This document shows, piece by piece, positions 35,247 to 43,509 of a stretch of 64,000 bases of DNA; the first letter of the stretch is position 1; the number at the start of each line of letters is the position of its first letter. This DNA is from Rhodospirillum sp. UBA1311 (GTDB lineage Bacteria; Pseudomonadota; Alphaproteobacteria; Rhodospirillales; Rhodospirillaceae), in NCBI GenBank assembly GCA_002307145.1, contig DBTR01000033.1, positions 43,810 to 107,809 of the forward strand, read 5' to 3'. A model generated the notes under the pieces. The model saw only the letters and a program-made list of their open reading frames with translations. It made no database searches and had not been told where the DNA came from. Both the position numbers and the translations under genes were made by a program.

Positions 35247-35376
35247 GCTTTCCCCCTGAGGTGATCTTGTCGCGCCAGGCCTTTTCGGCGGCGCGCGCAC
35301 ATTCCTGGCAGGCGTCCGCCTGCCCCTTCGCGTTGGTGATCTCGCCGGTTCCGTTGCAGGTGCGGCAGGTGATCAT
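35227..35376 (-). CDS. small zinc-ribbon protein
   Basis: A 49-residue protein with two Cys pairs, CRTCNGTGEI and ACQEC, like one unit of the DnaJ zinc finger. The ATG at 35376 overlaps the TGA of the upstream helicase gene, and the reading frame overlaps the start of the DUF1376 gene by 20 bp, so all three are coupled. The function is unknown. Confidence 0.6.
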   Translation of the reverse strand: MITCRTCNGTGEITNAKGQADACQECARAAEKAWRDKITSGGKHGRDDF

Positions 35377-36815
35377 TTCCACCCCCGCGGCTGGTAGCGG
35401 GCGCGGGTCGCGACCCGGCGTTCCATCGTCATCTTCGCCCACGTCCTCGGGTGCTCCATGCCCCGCAGCGTCCCGTAGGCGCAGAGGTCGGTGTAGGTCT
35501 TGAGGTGCTTCACCGCGTCCTGGAACTTCATCCGCAGGAGGGTGTCGGCCTCGATCCCGGCGATCGGCGGGTGACGCTCCACCAGCGCCGAGGCGAAGCC
35601 CGAGGTCTTCTGGCTGGCGCCGCAGGAGCAGAGCATCGTCGCGGCCTTCGCCGGGCGGCTATGGACGCGGTGGCAGTTGCGGCAGCGCCAGGTTCCGGCA
35701 ACCGCGCGTTCCTGGCCCTTGAGCCCGCCCGCGAGATCCCACTGCCGATCGGCGTCATACATGCCGTGCCGCGCGGTGTTGCCGACGAGATCGAGGATCG
35801 TTGCCTCGGTCTTGTCCTCGTGCGGCCGCAGCGCGCGCCCGACCTGCTGGAGGTAGAGCGCGGTGCTCTCGGTCGGGCGCAGCAGGATCGCGGCGGAGAC
35901 CGCCGGAATGTCGAGGCCCTCGCCGATCAACTCGCAGGAGGTCAGAACCTGCACCGAGCCGTCCGCAAGGCCATTGATCGCGGCGTCGCGGTCGTCGTCG
36001 CGCATCGAGCCGTCCACCGACCGGGCGCGCCAGCCGTGCGCGGTAAATGCCTCGGCGACGTGCCGGGCGTGCTCCACGGTGGTGCAGAACACCACGGCGG
36101 GCTCGCCCATGCACTTGCGGGCATACCAGCGCACCGCGGTGAGGGTGAGGATGTCGACGTCGACCAATCCGGCGAGCTGGCCAATCACGTAGTCGCCGCC
36201 CCGCTTCGCGACCTTGGAGAGGTCGAGCCCGGTCGGCGGCGCGTAGACCACCGCCGGCGCGAGGAAACCGTCATCGGTGAGCGCCCGGATGCCCGGCCCG
36301 CGCACCAGCCGATGAAACAGCCCGGTTTCGCCCAGCCCCTTGCCGTCGGTGCGGCAGGGCGTGGCGGTGACGCCGAGACGCTGCGGCATGAGTTGCAGCA
36401 CCCGATCCCATTTGTTGGCGACGGCATGGTGCGCCTCGTCGGGGATGCCGAGCCGCAGGCGCTTCAGCCAGGGCGTCAGGCTGTCGAGGCGCGCGCCAAC
36501 GGTGTCGATCGAGGCGACGTGGACGCGGTGCGAGGTGAGGTCGCAGCCCGGCGCGATCACGCCGTGGGGAATGCCGATCTGGGTGAGGCGCTTCGACGCC
36601 TGGCGCAGCAGTTCCTTGCGATGGACGAAGATCGCCGAATCCCATCCCGCCTCGCCCACCGCGTCGACCACGGAGACGAAGCACTGGGTTTTGCCGCCGC
36701 CGGTGGGCAGCACGTAGAGGGGCGATTCCTTGCGCGACAGGCACGCCAGGATTTCGGCGACGTTCTGTTCCTGGTAGGGACGTAGCGTGATCCCGGAGGT
36801 GGCGACGGCGTTCAT
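35373..36815 (-). CDS. DEAD/DEAH-box helicase (RadD/SSL2-like)
   Basis: A 480-residue superfamily 2 helicase: Q-motif region LRPYQEQNV, motif I LPTGGGKT, motif II in IPDEAHH, motif III GVTATP, motif V around ELIGEGLDIP, motif VI QQVGRALRP. A C-terminal Cys cluster (CRNCHRVHSR ... CSCG) probably binds zinc. The first 66 codons of the open frame lack homology; the ATG at 36815 has GGCGGAG upstream. It is likely used in phage replication or recombination, as no DnaB-type helicase is present. Confidence 0.85.
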   Translation of the reverse strand: MNAVATSGITLRPYQEQNVAEILACLSRKESPLYVLPTGGGKTQCFVSVVDAVGEAGWDSAIFVHRKELLRQASKRLTQIGIPHGVIAPGCDLTSHRVHVASIDTVGARLDSLTPWLKRLRLGIPDEAHHAVANKWDRVLQLMPQRLGVTATPCRTDGKGLGETGLFHRLVRGPGIRALTDDGFLAPAVVYAPPTGLDLSKVAKRGGDYVIGQLAGLVDVDILTLTAVRWYARKCMGEPAVVFCTTVEHARHVAEAFTAHGWRARSVDGSMRDDDRDAAINGLADGSVQVLTSCELIGEGLDIPAVSAAILLRPTESTALYLQQVGRALRPHEDKTEATILDLVGNTARHGMYDADRQWDLAGGLKGQERAVAGTWRCRNCHRVHSRPAKAATMLCSCGASQKTSGFASALVERHPPIAGIEADTLLRMKFQDAVKHLKTYTDLCAYGTLRGMEHPRTWAKMTMERRVATRARYQPRGWK

Positions 36816-37168
36816 TGTGCTCCGCCCCGCCGCTCGCGCAGCATCCGGCGGAGTTGCCGAACGTCGTCCAGGCTGCGGATGAAACCATGGGTCAACCCGA
36901 CCTGTTTTGCTGCGTCGCGCATGATCCAGCATTGGGCCGCGTCGCGATCGTCTTCGATCGAGGATTCGGTTTCCGCGTAAATCGTCAGCAGGATCGCCTC
37001 GCGCGTTAGCCAAGCACCGAAATCACGGGCCGGTATCAACACCCCCTGAGGCCCGCGCCCGTCCGGCGTCGGTCGGTCAACCCACTCGACGGGGGCTCTT
37101 CCATGCTTCGGCGGGGATATCCTGGGCAGAGAAATCGGCGCGGGCGTGAGATCGAGGCGCGGCGTCAT
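36812..37168 (-). CDS. hypothetical phage protein
   Basis: A 118-residue protein with no recognised domain. It has a Pro-rich start (TPAPISLPRISPPKHGRAP) and then helices (AAQCWIMRDAAKQVGLTHGFIRSLDDVRQ). Both ends overlap neighbours by 4 bp, with the RuvC-like gene upstream and the helicase downstream, so it is part of the early operon. The frame upstream of 37168 only shadows the RuvC-like gene. Confidence 0.6.
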   Translation of the reverse strand: MTPRLDLTPAPISLPRISPPKHGRAPVEWVDRPTPDGRGPQGVLIPARDFGAWLTREAILLTIYAETESSIEDDRDAAQCWIMRDAAKQVGLTHGFIRSLDDVRQLRRMLRERRGGAQ

Positions 37169-37608
37169 CGCGCACCCCCATCCACGAGGTCGAGAATCCA
37201 GAGCGCGTCGGCCTCGTTGTCGTCGGCAAAACTCCAGCCTCGCGCTGTGGCGGCGGCCATCATCGCGTCCTTGCCGGAGTTGCCCTTGCCGGTGGCGTGC
37301 TTCTTGATCTCGCCGACCGGCACGCCGCGATACGGCACCTTGTAGTCCTCGCACCACACCGAGAGCATGGCGAGCAGACCGCCGTAGACGTGCGCGGCGT
37401 CGGTGCCCTTGTGCGCGCGGACCTCCTCGAACACGATCTCGGACGCCTCGGCGGCAGCCTCGTCGAGCCAGCGGCGGAAGCGCAGGTAGCGCATCCCGCC
37501 GCCCTCGTAGCGGCCGCCCTTGAGGTCGAGCACGCCGGACGAGACGACGCCGCCGACGCGGGTCGCCCATCCAGTCTTGGTTCCGAGATCGAGCGCGAGG
37601 ACGGTCAT
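37165..37608 (-). CDS. RuvC-like Holliday-junction resolvase
   Basis: A 147-residue RNase H-fold nuclease. Acidic residues appear at the expected places: D7 in LALDLGTKTG, the Glu pair in IVFEEVRAHKG, and DDNEADALWILD near the C-terminus. Such phage resolvases trim branched DNA before packaging. A GGAG motif precedes the ATG. It lies between a hypothetical gene and an uncharacterised acidic protein in the early operon. Confidence 0.82.
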   Translation of the reverse strand: MTVLALDLGTKTGWATRVGGVVSSGVLDLKGGRYEGGGMRYLRFRRWLDEAAAEASEIVFEEVRAHKGTDAAHVYGGLLAMLSVWCEDYKVPYRGVPVGEIKKHATGKGNSGKDAMMAAATARGWSFADDNEADALWILDLVDGGAR

Positions 37609-37612
37609 TGGC

Positions 37613-38350
37613 TCACTCCGCCGCCGCGGTCATCGGAATGACGTTGTCGCCGACGCCTTCGAGCGCCTTGCGGATGCCCGCCTTCCGGCCCCGCTCCCAG
37701 GTCGCCGACCGGATACCGTCGGAATAGGGGTTGTCCTGCGGCGTTTTGCCCGAGCCGCCCGCCGCCTCGCCTTCGTTGAAGATCACCCCGGCGTTGTCGA
37801 ACGCGGCGTCGGAGGCTTCCGCTTCGGCGTTGCCCCAATCCGCATCCGGCCCGGCCTCGGCTTCCGCCGGCGCCGGTTCGGCTTCCGGCTCGATATCGGC
37901 GTCGTCGGGGCCGACCTCGGCGGGATCATCAACGCCCTCGTCGGCGGCGCCGACGGCGGCGAGCGGCGCGTCGTCGTCCTCATCCTCGGCGGCGGGCTCG
38001 TTCTCGGCGCCGACCGCGGTCCCGAGCCAGTCGAGGGTTTCGCCCTCGGCGAGCGCGTCGTAGAGGCGGCGCAGGTCTTCCTTGATCTGCCGCCCGGCGT
38101 CCTCGTCGTCCAACGTCTCGGCGTCTTTGTCGCGCTTGTAGAGCTTGTAGTAGAGTTCGAGATCCTTCCGCGCGATGCCGGTGGCAGCCTTGAGGTCGCG
38201 CCACTGCGCCGTGCGCTCATCGGCCTTCGGCTCGATGTGAACGGTCTTCAGCGCGGCGAGATCGCAGTCGATGCCGTAGAGCTTGCCGAACGCGACCTTC
38301 AACGCCTCCGGCAGTTCGGCGGGACTCAACGCTTTCACGGTTTGATCCAT
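37613..38350 (-). CDS. acidic hypothetical phage protein
   Basis: A 245-residue protein in three parts: a helical N-terminal domain (about 1-105, ALKVAFGKLYGIDCDLAALK), a highly acidic low-complexity stretch (about 115-195), and a C-terminus with NPYSDGIRSATWERGRKAG, which faintly recalls ribosome modulation factor motifs. No function is assigned. AAGGAG precedes the start. Confidence 0.6.
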   Translation of the reverse strand: MDQTVKALSPAELPEALKVAFGKLYGIDCDLAALKTVHIEPKADERTAQWRDLKAATGIARKDLELYYKLYKRDKDAETLDDEDAGRQIKEDLRRLYDALAEGETLDWLGTAVGAENEPAAEDEDDDAPLAAVGAADEGVDDPAEVGPDDADIEPEAEPAPAEAEAGPDADWGNAEAEASDAAFDNAGVIFNEGEAAGGSGKTPQDNPYSDGIRSATWERGRKAGIRKALEGVGDNVIPMTAAAE

Positions 38351-38353
38351 GAT

Positions 38354-39073
38354 TCAGTCTCCTTGGGTGGGGGTGGTGTAGTCGTCGTCCCGCTCCAGCC
38401 GCTTGCGGCAGGGCGGAATGAAAATCGTCGGCACCGCGACGATGTCGAGGCCGGGGAAAATCGGCGAGAACTGCTGCTTTTTAAGAATCAGCAGCCAACC
38501 GTAGGCCGTGGCGCTGCCGTCTTCCTTCGGGAGAATTCGACCCTTTGCCAGCGGGACACGCTCGACGTGCTGAGCGTAGAGGGCATGGCTCTGCCACGGC
38601 CTCCAGATCCTGTTGAAACGCTTTACCCCCTCCAGCATCTGAATCCGGCCAAACATCGCCACGCCAACCCGCGCATGGGCGAGCGCGATCAACACGAAGC
38701 GGACGATCCTGGGGTTTGAGGCAGGGCCAAATGGGGGATTGGAGATGATCCAATCGACCTCATCGCCAAACGGCGCGGGAAGCCCAAGTTGACCGGGTTC
38801 GAGGGACAGAAAGTCGAAAGTCGGATAGCCGAAGCCGTAGTCGAACACGTCGGAAGCATGGACAGTGTCGAAATACTCCGACAAAACCCGAACCATGTGC
38901 CCCTCGCCCGCCGCAGGCTCCCACACGGTTGCTTCCCGACGGTAAAGTCCGAGCGGCTTCAGCACATACTCAACGAAAGCCCGCGTGGCGAACGGCAAGG
39001 TCGGGAAGTAGTCAAGGCTGTTGTGCGGCTCGACCCGGCGGGCCATCACGGCGGAGGAGGTGTTCTGCGCCAT
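38354..39073 (-). CDS. phage DNA adenine-N6 methyltransferase
   Basis: A 239-residue class I methyltransferase: AdoMet motif I as VWEPAAGEGHMV and catalytic motif IV as NPPF (in WIISNPPFGPASNP), the form of adenine-N6 enzymes. No restriction endonuclease is next to it, so it is likely an orphan that protects phage DNA or marks it for regulation. The ATG at 39073 is preferred to the GTG one codon earlier. Confidence 0.85.
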   Translation of the reverse strand: MAQNTSSAVMARRVEPHNSLDYFPTLPFATRAFVEYVLKPLGLYRREATVWEPAAGEGHMVRVLSEYFDTVHASDVFDYGFGYPTFDFLSLEPGQLGLPAPFGDEVDWIISNPPFGPASNPRIVRFVLIALAHARVGVAMFGRIQMLEGVKRFNRIWRPWQSHALYAQHVERVPLAKGRILPKEDGSATAYGWLLILKKQQFSPIFPGLDIVAVPTIFIPPCRKRLERDDDYTTPTQGD

Positions 39074-39150
39074 CACGCCATCGCCCCGCGCAGCTTTTGC
39101 GCGCGAACAGCCGGCGCGCTAAACTGCCGCGTCACCTGGGGGGAACGACG

Positions 39151-39732
39151 ATGGATTTCGGGGAAATTCTCTGGCTCTACCAGACGCTCATTGCTGGCGT
39201 GCTGGCGGTTGTTGCTGCGGTCGGAACTGCCATTGCGCTGGCAGTACAAATTCGCGAGCAGAGGGTCCAGTTTAACGAACGAAAAAAAAGCGAGACCCTT
39301 CGAGCCTTTGAGGCAGTCCATGAGCGTGTGTTTGTGAGCGCGCAGATGGCGTTTTACAAGCTGACAAATATAGGTAATTTGTGCAATAAATATACGGCAC
39401 AGATTGAGGAACTCGGCATCAAAGAGGGCGCATATAGCCCTTTCCCGCGCGATACGTTCTTTGATCGTGAAGAAATATACGCAATCTTCATTTGCGGAGA
39501 ACCTCTTGTGTGGGAGGCGCGCCGAATCATGACTTCGATGGACATGTTCAATGAAAGCCTGTCCTTTCCGGGGGACGACGACCGCAGGGATACATTTCTC
39601 GATCTCCTGGAGGAGATTCTCACCCGCGCACAGAAGCTGATGGACCCTTTGGCTATGCTGCCCCCACCACTTCACGCCTCCAGGCTGAGCCGCGCTGTCC
39701 AGGAACAACTGCGCGCCGCAGGGAAGCAGTAG
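39151..39732 (+). CDS. membrane-anchored moron protein (unknown function)
   Basis: A 193-residue protein on the plus strand inside the minus-strand early operon. It starts with one transmembrane helix (YQTLIAGVLAVVAAVGTAIA, about 10-32), then a Lys/Arg/Gln-rich coiled coil and a helical cytoplasmic domain. The N-terminal pattern is common among uncharacterised bacterial and prophage proteins. GGGGGGAA precedes the ATG. Base composition is more AT-rich than its neighbours (notably 39290-39500), suggesting separate origin. Superinfection or defence roles are conjecture. Confidence 0.7.
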   Translation: MDFGEILWLYQTLIAGVLAVVAAVGTAIALAVQIREQRVQFNERKKSETLRAFEAVHERVFVSAQMAFYKLTNIGNLCNKYTAQIEELGIKEGAYSPFPRDTFFDREEIYAIFICGEPLVWEARRIMTSMDMFNESLSFPGDDDRRDTFLDLLEEILTRAQKLMDPLAMLPPPLHASRLSRAVQEQLRAAGKQ

Positions 39733-39758
39733 AATTTTGCCGCTCCAATCGCCCGACA

Positions 39759-40136
39759 TCACGCTCGCTCCCGCCAAGACGGCTCACCGGCGCGCACCAT
39801 CGCGGCCTCGGCGAGTTCGACACGGTTGATCACCGGCAGCCGGAAGCGTTTCGCGGCGGCGACCTCGATCGCGAGCCCCCGGCTCTCGCTCCAGCCCGGG
39901 AGCGGCAGGATGTGCACGGCCTCGCAAACTTCGAGCAGCGGCAGGCAGCGCACCATCCACCAAGCGTGGTTGATGTCGACGCGCAGTTGCCCGGCATACC
40001 CCTCGCCCATCAGCACCGGCGAAATAAAGTGCTCGCCGCGCTCGGCGAGGATCGCGCAGGCGTGCCGGGTCTCCAGCAGGCGGAGGGCGAAGACTTCGGG
40101 ATTGGCGTGGGTCAGCGGCGAGGTGAGGAAGATCAT
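39759..40136 (-). CDS. DUF1937 / nucleoside 2-deoxyribosyltransferase-like protein
   Basis: A 125-residue protein with MIFLTSPLTH at the N-terminus and PGWSESRGLAIEVAAAKRFRLPV near the end, where nucleoside deoxyribosyltransferases carry a Ser-x-Gly and the catalytic Glu. This matches DUF1937 proteins of phages. It may process nucleotides or base analogues; activity is not shown. Its start overlaps the CII-like gene stop by 4 bp. Confidence 0.7.
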   Translation of the reverse strand: MIFLTSPLTHANPEVFALRLLETRHACAILAERGEHFISPVLMGEGYAGQLRVDINHAWWMVRCLPLLEVCEAVHILPLPGWSESRGLAIEVAAAKRFRLPVINRVELAEAAMVRAGEPSWRERA

Positions 40137-40603
40137 CGCGCCACTCCCCGCACCGGCACATCGCGCGGGCAACCATCGCCGAGATAGGCGTCGAGCATCG
40201 CGCGCAGTTCGCGCATCGCCGGTTCAGCCTCGGCGCGCTCGCGGTGATCCTGCCGACCGTCGGCCATGTGGCGGGAGAGCATCGCGCTCATACCGCAGAC
40301 GTTCACCAGCAGGCTCGCCGGATGAGCCTCGCCCGTCTCGGCGTCGTGCAGGCCGGTCAGGCCGACGATTTCCAGCAGATCGGCGGCGAACACCGGCGGC
40401 AGAACGGCGGCATACCGCAGCCAGACGAACAGATGCGGCGCGCTCTCGGCGCGGCAGTGCGCCTCGACGGTGCGCTGATCCTGTTCGGTCACCTCGGCGA
40501 ACTCGGCATAGCCGTATTCCTTGCCGCGCCCGACATGGCGCCGCAGGGCGCGGGCAACCCGCGCCGCCGTCAAATCCCTGGTGACTTCGGAGGCCTTCAA
40601 CAT
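40133..40603 (-). CDS. CII-like early regulatory protein
   Basis: A 156-residue protein. After MLKASEVTRDLTAARVARALRRHVG there is a helix-turn-helix-like segment (YGYAEFAEVTEQDQRTVEAHCR) and a region like the phage CII-type regulators. It is an early gene of the leftward operon, between the Cro-like region and the nucleic-acid genes, as expected of a lysis-lysogeny or replication regulator. The upstream frame to 40975 is GC-rich noise. Confidence 0.6.
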   Translation of the reverse strand: MLKASEVTRDLTAARVARALRRHVGRGKEYGYAEFAEVTEQDQRTVEAHCRAESAPHLFVWLRYAAVLPPVFAADLLEIVGLTGLHDAETGEAHPASLLVNVCGMSAMLSRHMADGRQDHRERAEAEPAMRELRAMLDAYLGDGCPRDVPVRGVAR

Positions 40604-40636
40604 GGTTGTGCGCTCCAGCTCGGGTACGATCGCAGC

Positions 40637-40924
40637 ATGGAAAAGATCGGAGACACCGCGGGGCGATTGATGGAGGCGTGGCTGCTGGCCCGCGCCGAAG
40701 CGCTGGACGCCGGGCAGCCCTGCCCGCCCTGGACCGAAGAAAGAGGCGCGACGCCGCCCAACGTGCAGGAGGCGACGCCGCGCAGTTGCCCGAGAGCCCG
40801 GGAGCCCGCTCGGGAGGAACAGGGGATGCGCGGGGCATGCGGCGGAGCTGCTTGCGGGGGGACCGCTACACCGCCGAGGGAAAGCCCCGCGCGCACCGCC
40901 TGGGGGAGGCGGCGATGGGATTGA
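40637..40924 (+). CDS. doubtful small ORF in the early region
   Basis: A possible 95-residue product. The first ~35 residues (MEKIGDTAGRLMEAWLLARA) look protein-like, but the rest is Arg/Pro/Gly low-complexity. It has no clear ribosome-binding site. It occupies an otherwise gene-free stretch of 430 bp between the divergent CII-like gene and the 65-residue ORF at 41034. The function is unknown. Confidence 0.3.
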   Translation: MEKIGDTAGRLMEAWLLARAEALDAGQPCPPWTEERGATPPNVQEATPRSCPRAREPAREEQGMRGACGGAACGGTATPPRESPARTAWGRRRWD

Positions 40925-41033
40925 AGGCCCGTCATGCGAACCTCCGAGAGCAATGGAACGCGGACGGCTCGACACCGCCCGCGCCCCCTGCCAAAGTGAA
41001 AACCTGTGCGTTCACCACTTTGGAGGGAATGAG

Positions 41034-41231
41034 ATGGCTGATACCGACCAGACGCCGCAGGCGATCGCGCTGCGTTTGCTGGAAATCATCGCCAAGGCCG
41101 AAGGAAAACGTCTGGAGCTTATCGGCAGCGACGTGCCCAAAGACTGGATCCTCGGCACCTACGCCGAGTGCTTGGCGACGGTCGACAGCCCCTACGGGCG
41201 ACTGGACGACAACCATAGGTTCAACCCCTGA
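41034..41231 (+). CDS. small hypothetical phage protein
   Basis: A 65-residue protein (MADTDQTPQAIALRLLEIIA to DDNHRFNP) with an amphipathic helix first. GGAGGG 7 nt before the ATG supports it. It is convergent with, and overlaps by 11 bp, the next small minus-strand ORF. No family is recognised. Confidence 0.55.
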   Translation: MADTDQTPQAIALRLLEIIAKAEGKRLELIGSDVPKDWILGTYAECLATVDSPYGRLDDNHRFNP

Positions 41232-41406
41232 CCTTCTGCGCAAAATCATGGGCGGCACGAACCAATTCCGCGTCGTTCGTGCCGTTCACGAAGTCACAGA
41301 ATTGCCCAGCGATGCTCACGACTTCTTCGGGCCGAATCCGGCCGATCAGCGGGGCAAGCTGAAGCGCACGATCCAAGCACGCGAGACGGGTTTGCTCCTC
41401 GGTCAT
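41221..41406 (-). CDS. small hypothetical phage protein
   Basis: A 61-residue helical protein starting MTEEQTRLACLDRALQLAPL, with AGGAG before the ATG. It follows the Cro-like gene in the leftward operon. No family is recognised. Confidence 0.6.
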   Translation of the reverse strand: MTEEQTRLACLDRALQLAPLIGRIRPEEVVSIAGQFCDFVNGTNDAELVRAAHDFAQKVRG

Positions 41407-41435
41407 GGTGTTCTCCTGATTGTAGGGAAAGGCCG

Positions 41436-41660
41436 TCATTCCGCGGCCTCGGTGGTCCGGACCGTGCAGGCACGCATCAGCGCATCCGCCGTGACCGACG
41501 CCCCCACCCTCTCGCCCAGGGCGATCAGATCAGGCCAATAGGTCGTGGGAATGTTGCCGCGCCGCTTCCACTGCCGGGGCGTCACCTGAGGGAGCTTGAG
41601 TTCCCGTCCGACTGCCGATGCGCCGCCGAGGGAATCGAGAATGTGCGATACGGTGTCCAT
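41436..41660 (-). CDS. Cro/YdaS-like repressor
   Basis: A 74-residue DNA-binding protein. The helix-turn-helix spans about 10-45 (ASAVGRELKLPQVTPRQWKRRGNIP), and WKRRG-IPTTYWPDL is the pattern of YdaS/Cro-type regulators. It is divergent from the S24 repressor gene and starts 7 bp from the operator at 41668-41686, so it is the first gene of the leftward lytic transcript and probably competes with the repressor. Confidence 0.8.
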   Translation of the reverse strand: MDTVSHILDSLGGASAVGRELKLPQVTPRQWKRRGNIPTTYWPDLIALGERVGASVTADALMRACTVRTTEAAE

Positions 41661-41711
41661 GGGCAGAACGATACATCAGGTATCGTCCATCGGCAATACG
41701 AAATGTATCGT
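41644..41711. promoter_or_regulatory. repressor operators and leftward early promoter
   Basis: A perfect palindrome ACGATAC-N5-GTATCGT lies at 41668-41686. A second, imperfect copy (GCAATAC-N5-GTATCGT) is at 41693-41711, and a half-site GCGATAC at 41645-41651. On the minus strand TTGCCG (41691-41696) and TATCGT (41668-41673) are 17 bp apart and could be the -35 and -10 boxes of the Cro-like gene, with the -10 box inside the operator. Confidence 0.75.
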
Positions 41712-41765
41712 GCGAACATGCGACGTCCCGTTCAGAATTTCGCGCTACAGGAAACGGGGGAAGTC

Positions 41766-42494
41766 GTGGATACGCTACTGAAGCAGGCGAGGGAGAAGGC
41801 GGGCTACAAGAGCGCTGCCGAGTTCGCGCGCTCCCATGGATTCCCGGAGGTCACCTATCGCAGTCATGAGAATGGCACGCGCCCCCTCACCGTGGGAGCC
41901 GCCAAGCAATACGCGCCGAAGCTCGGAATCGACTGGCGCGATCTGATCGATGGTGACGACGCAATCTTGAGTGAGGTCGCCCCTGCCCCGACCTCCGACC
42001 CTGCCCCGACCGTCAAATCTTCTGACCTAAGCACAAGCCGCATCCCCGAGGTCGACGTGCGCGGCGGCATGGGCGGCGGCGGCGTCACAGCCGTGGAGTT
42101 CAACCACACCGACGAATGGGGCAACCAGGTCGCACGCGACGACGTCCGCGGCGAGTGGGACATGCCCGCCGACTACGTGCGCCACGAGCTGCGCGTCGTT
42201 CCGTCTCGGGTGCAGATCATCGAGGTGCGCGGCGACAGCATGGAGCCGGTCCTGCAATCGCGCGACCGGGTGATGATCGACCTCGACGACACCGACCCCG
42301 GCCAGGGCGGAATCTTCGCGATCTGGGACGGCATGAGCGTGCTGGTGAAGCGGATCGAACGCATCCACAAGAGCGACCCGCCCGCGGTGCGCGTGATCTC
42401 GGACAACCCGAACCACTCGCCGTTCGAACTGGTGCTCGACGACGGCGGCGGTCGGATCATCGGCCGGGCCGTGTGGTTTGGGCGGAGGATGTAG
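41766..42494 (+). CDS. S24 (LexA-like) phage repressor
   Basis: A 242-residue repressor from the GTG at 41766, which has GGGGGAAG just upstream; ATG at 41718 is the alternative. The N-terminal helix-turn-helix (LLKQAREKAGYKSAAEFARSHGF) is followed by a linker and an S24 peptidase domain with Ser158 in VRGDSMEP and Lys195 in VLVKRIERI, the catalytic dyad of LexA/CI. The usual Ala-Gly cleavage pair is not evident in VRGGMGGGG. It should bind the operators at 41668-41711 and 45384-45438 and keep lysogeny. Confidence 0.88.
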   Translation: MDTLLKQAREKAGYKSAAEFARSHGFPEVTYRSHENGTRPLTVGAAKQYAPKLGIDWRDLIDGDDAILSEVAPAPTSDPAPTVKSSDLSTSRIPEVDVRGGMGGGGVTAVEFNHTDEWGNQVARDDVRGEWDMPADYVRHELRVVPSRVQIIEVRGDSMEPVLQSRDRVMIDLDDTDPGQGGIFAIWDGMSVLVKRIERIHKSDPPAVRVISDNPNHSPFELVLDDGGGRIIGRAVWFGRRM

Positions 42495-42560
42495 AGCCTG
42501 TTGACTCATAAGTTAACACTCGCCATATTCGAGAACGCGGGGGCGCTGATACGCCTCCAA

Positions 42561-43037
42561 ATGAAACGGTCCGGACCTCCCGTACGGACGTTCTTGGTGA
42601 TGAACGATTGGCTCCGCGAACATTCCTCACTGGACGTTGACGCTCCACCGCAAAAGGGGCTCGCCCGCCAGCCCAGCCAGCGCGCTCGCGTTGATGCGTT
42701 CATTGAAGATTTTCTCTCAGGCGAGCCGATTGCCCAACTCATACGGCCGAACGGCGAAGGAATGGAACCGCCGTTCACCCGGATGAAGTTTGGACATGAA
42801 CGAGTGGTCGAAATGCGCACACCGCAGACCAGAACCTTCGGCTTCTTCCACAAGCCGAATTATTTTGTCGCCGCCACCATTTGCCTGACGAACGACCTTA
42901 AAAGAAAAAAAAATGAGCCCGACAAAGCACTTCAGTGCGCCCGGTACTCGGCCCGCGCTCAACGCGTGGAACGCCTTATCGACCGCTTGTACAGCACAGA
43001 GGTAAGCTCAGATGACATCGCCAATCTCGTTATCTAA
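42561..43037 (+). CDS. HigB/RelE-like toxin candidate of the immunity cassette
   Basis: A 158-residue basic protein (frame open from 42501, start unsure). The middle segment HERVVEMRTPQTRTFGFFHKPNYFVAATICLTNDLKR resembles the core strands of HigB/Gp49 RelE-fold toxins, and a C-terminal helix follows. It overlaps an XRE-type gene by 26 bp, the order seen in higBA pairs. It is less GC-rich than its neighbours. It is probably transcribed with the repressor in the lysogen. The toxin call is moderate. Confidence 0.55.
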   Translation: MKRSGPPVRTFLVMNDWLREHSSLDVDAPPQKGLARQPSQRARVDAFIEDFLSGEPIAQLIRPNGEGMEPPFTRMKFGHERVVEMRTPQTRTFGFFHKPNYFVAATICLTNDLKRKKNEPDKALQCARYSARAQRVERLIDRLYSTEVSSDDIANLVI

Positions 43038-43509
43038 GACCGAAGCAACCCTGACGGATCAGTTGCGGGCCGAGCTATATGCTATCACCGGCGCCCCTCA
43101 GATTGCGGCGCCTTCCGTTGTCCCCGACGCGGATTTCAAGATCGCACATACTACCAGATCCATCCGGCGTCAGCTCAAGGCAGCAGCAGAAAGCAAGGGC
43201 ATTGGCATACGCGAACTCGCGAAGCGCCTCGGCGTTTCTCCGCCTGCGGTAAGCCGTCATCTCAGCTCGGATGGTGATTTGCGGATCTCAACGGCTGTGC
43301 TTCTCGCCGACGCCATGGAGCTGGAATGGAAATTTTCGCTCACCAAAGCCGCAGCCATCATCGACGCCACAGCAATTGGGGCCAACTCGATCACAACATC
43401 AAGGGTTTCCCTTGGTCAAGCGTCAGGCTCCGCAATAAGCATATCGAGGAATCTCTTCGCTAGATTCACTATCACCGCAGAAGAAGAGATCGACAAATGC
43501 CGCGCCTGA
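43012..43509 (+). CDS. XRE-family antitoxin-like regulator
   Basis: A 165-residue protein with an XRE helix-turn-helix at about 60-105 (RQLKAAAESKGIGIRELAKRLGVSPPAVSRHLSS). It overlaps the upstream toxin-like gene by 26 bp and the downstream DUF6941-like gene by 13 bp, so the three are translationally coupled. The long N- and C-terminal extensions beyond the DNA-binding domain may contact the partner. An antitoxin role is inferred from gene order. Confidence 0.7.
   Translation: MTSPISLSKTEATLTDQLRAELYAITGAPQIAAPSVVPDADFKIAHTTRSIRRQLKAAAESKGIGIRELAKRLGVSPPAVSRHLSSDGDLRISTAVLLADAMELEWKFSLTKAAAIIDATAIGANSITTSRVSLGQASGSAISISRNLFARFTITAEEEIDKCRA

Noticed and set aside
39073..39777. Minus-strand ORF of 234 codons with TGATG overlaps on both sides
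   Set aside because: It is antisense to a plus-strand gene with a strong ribosome-binding site and a clear transmembrane N-terminus of a recognised pattern; the minus product is Ser/His/Arg-rich without domain features.
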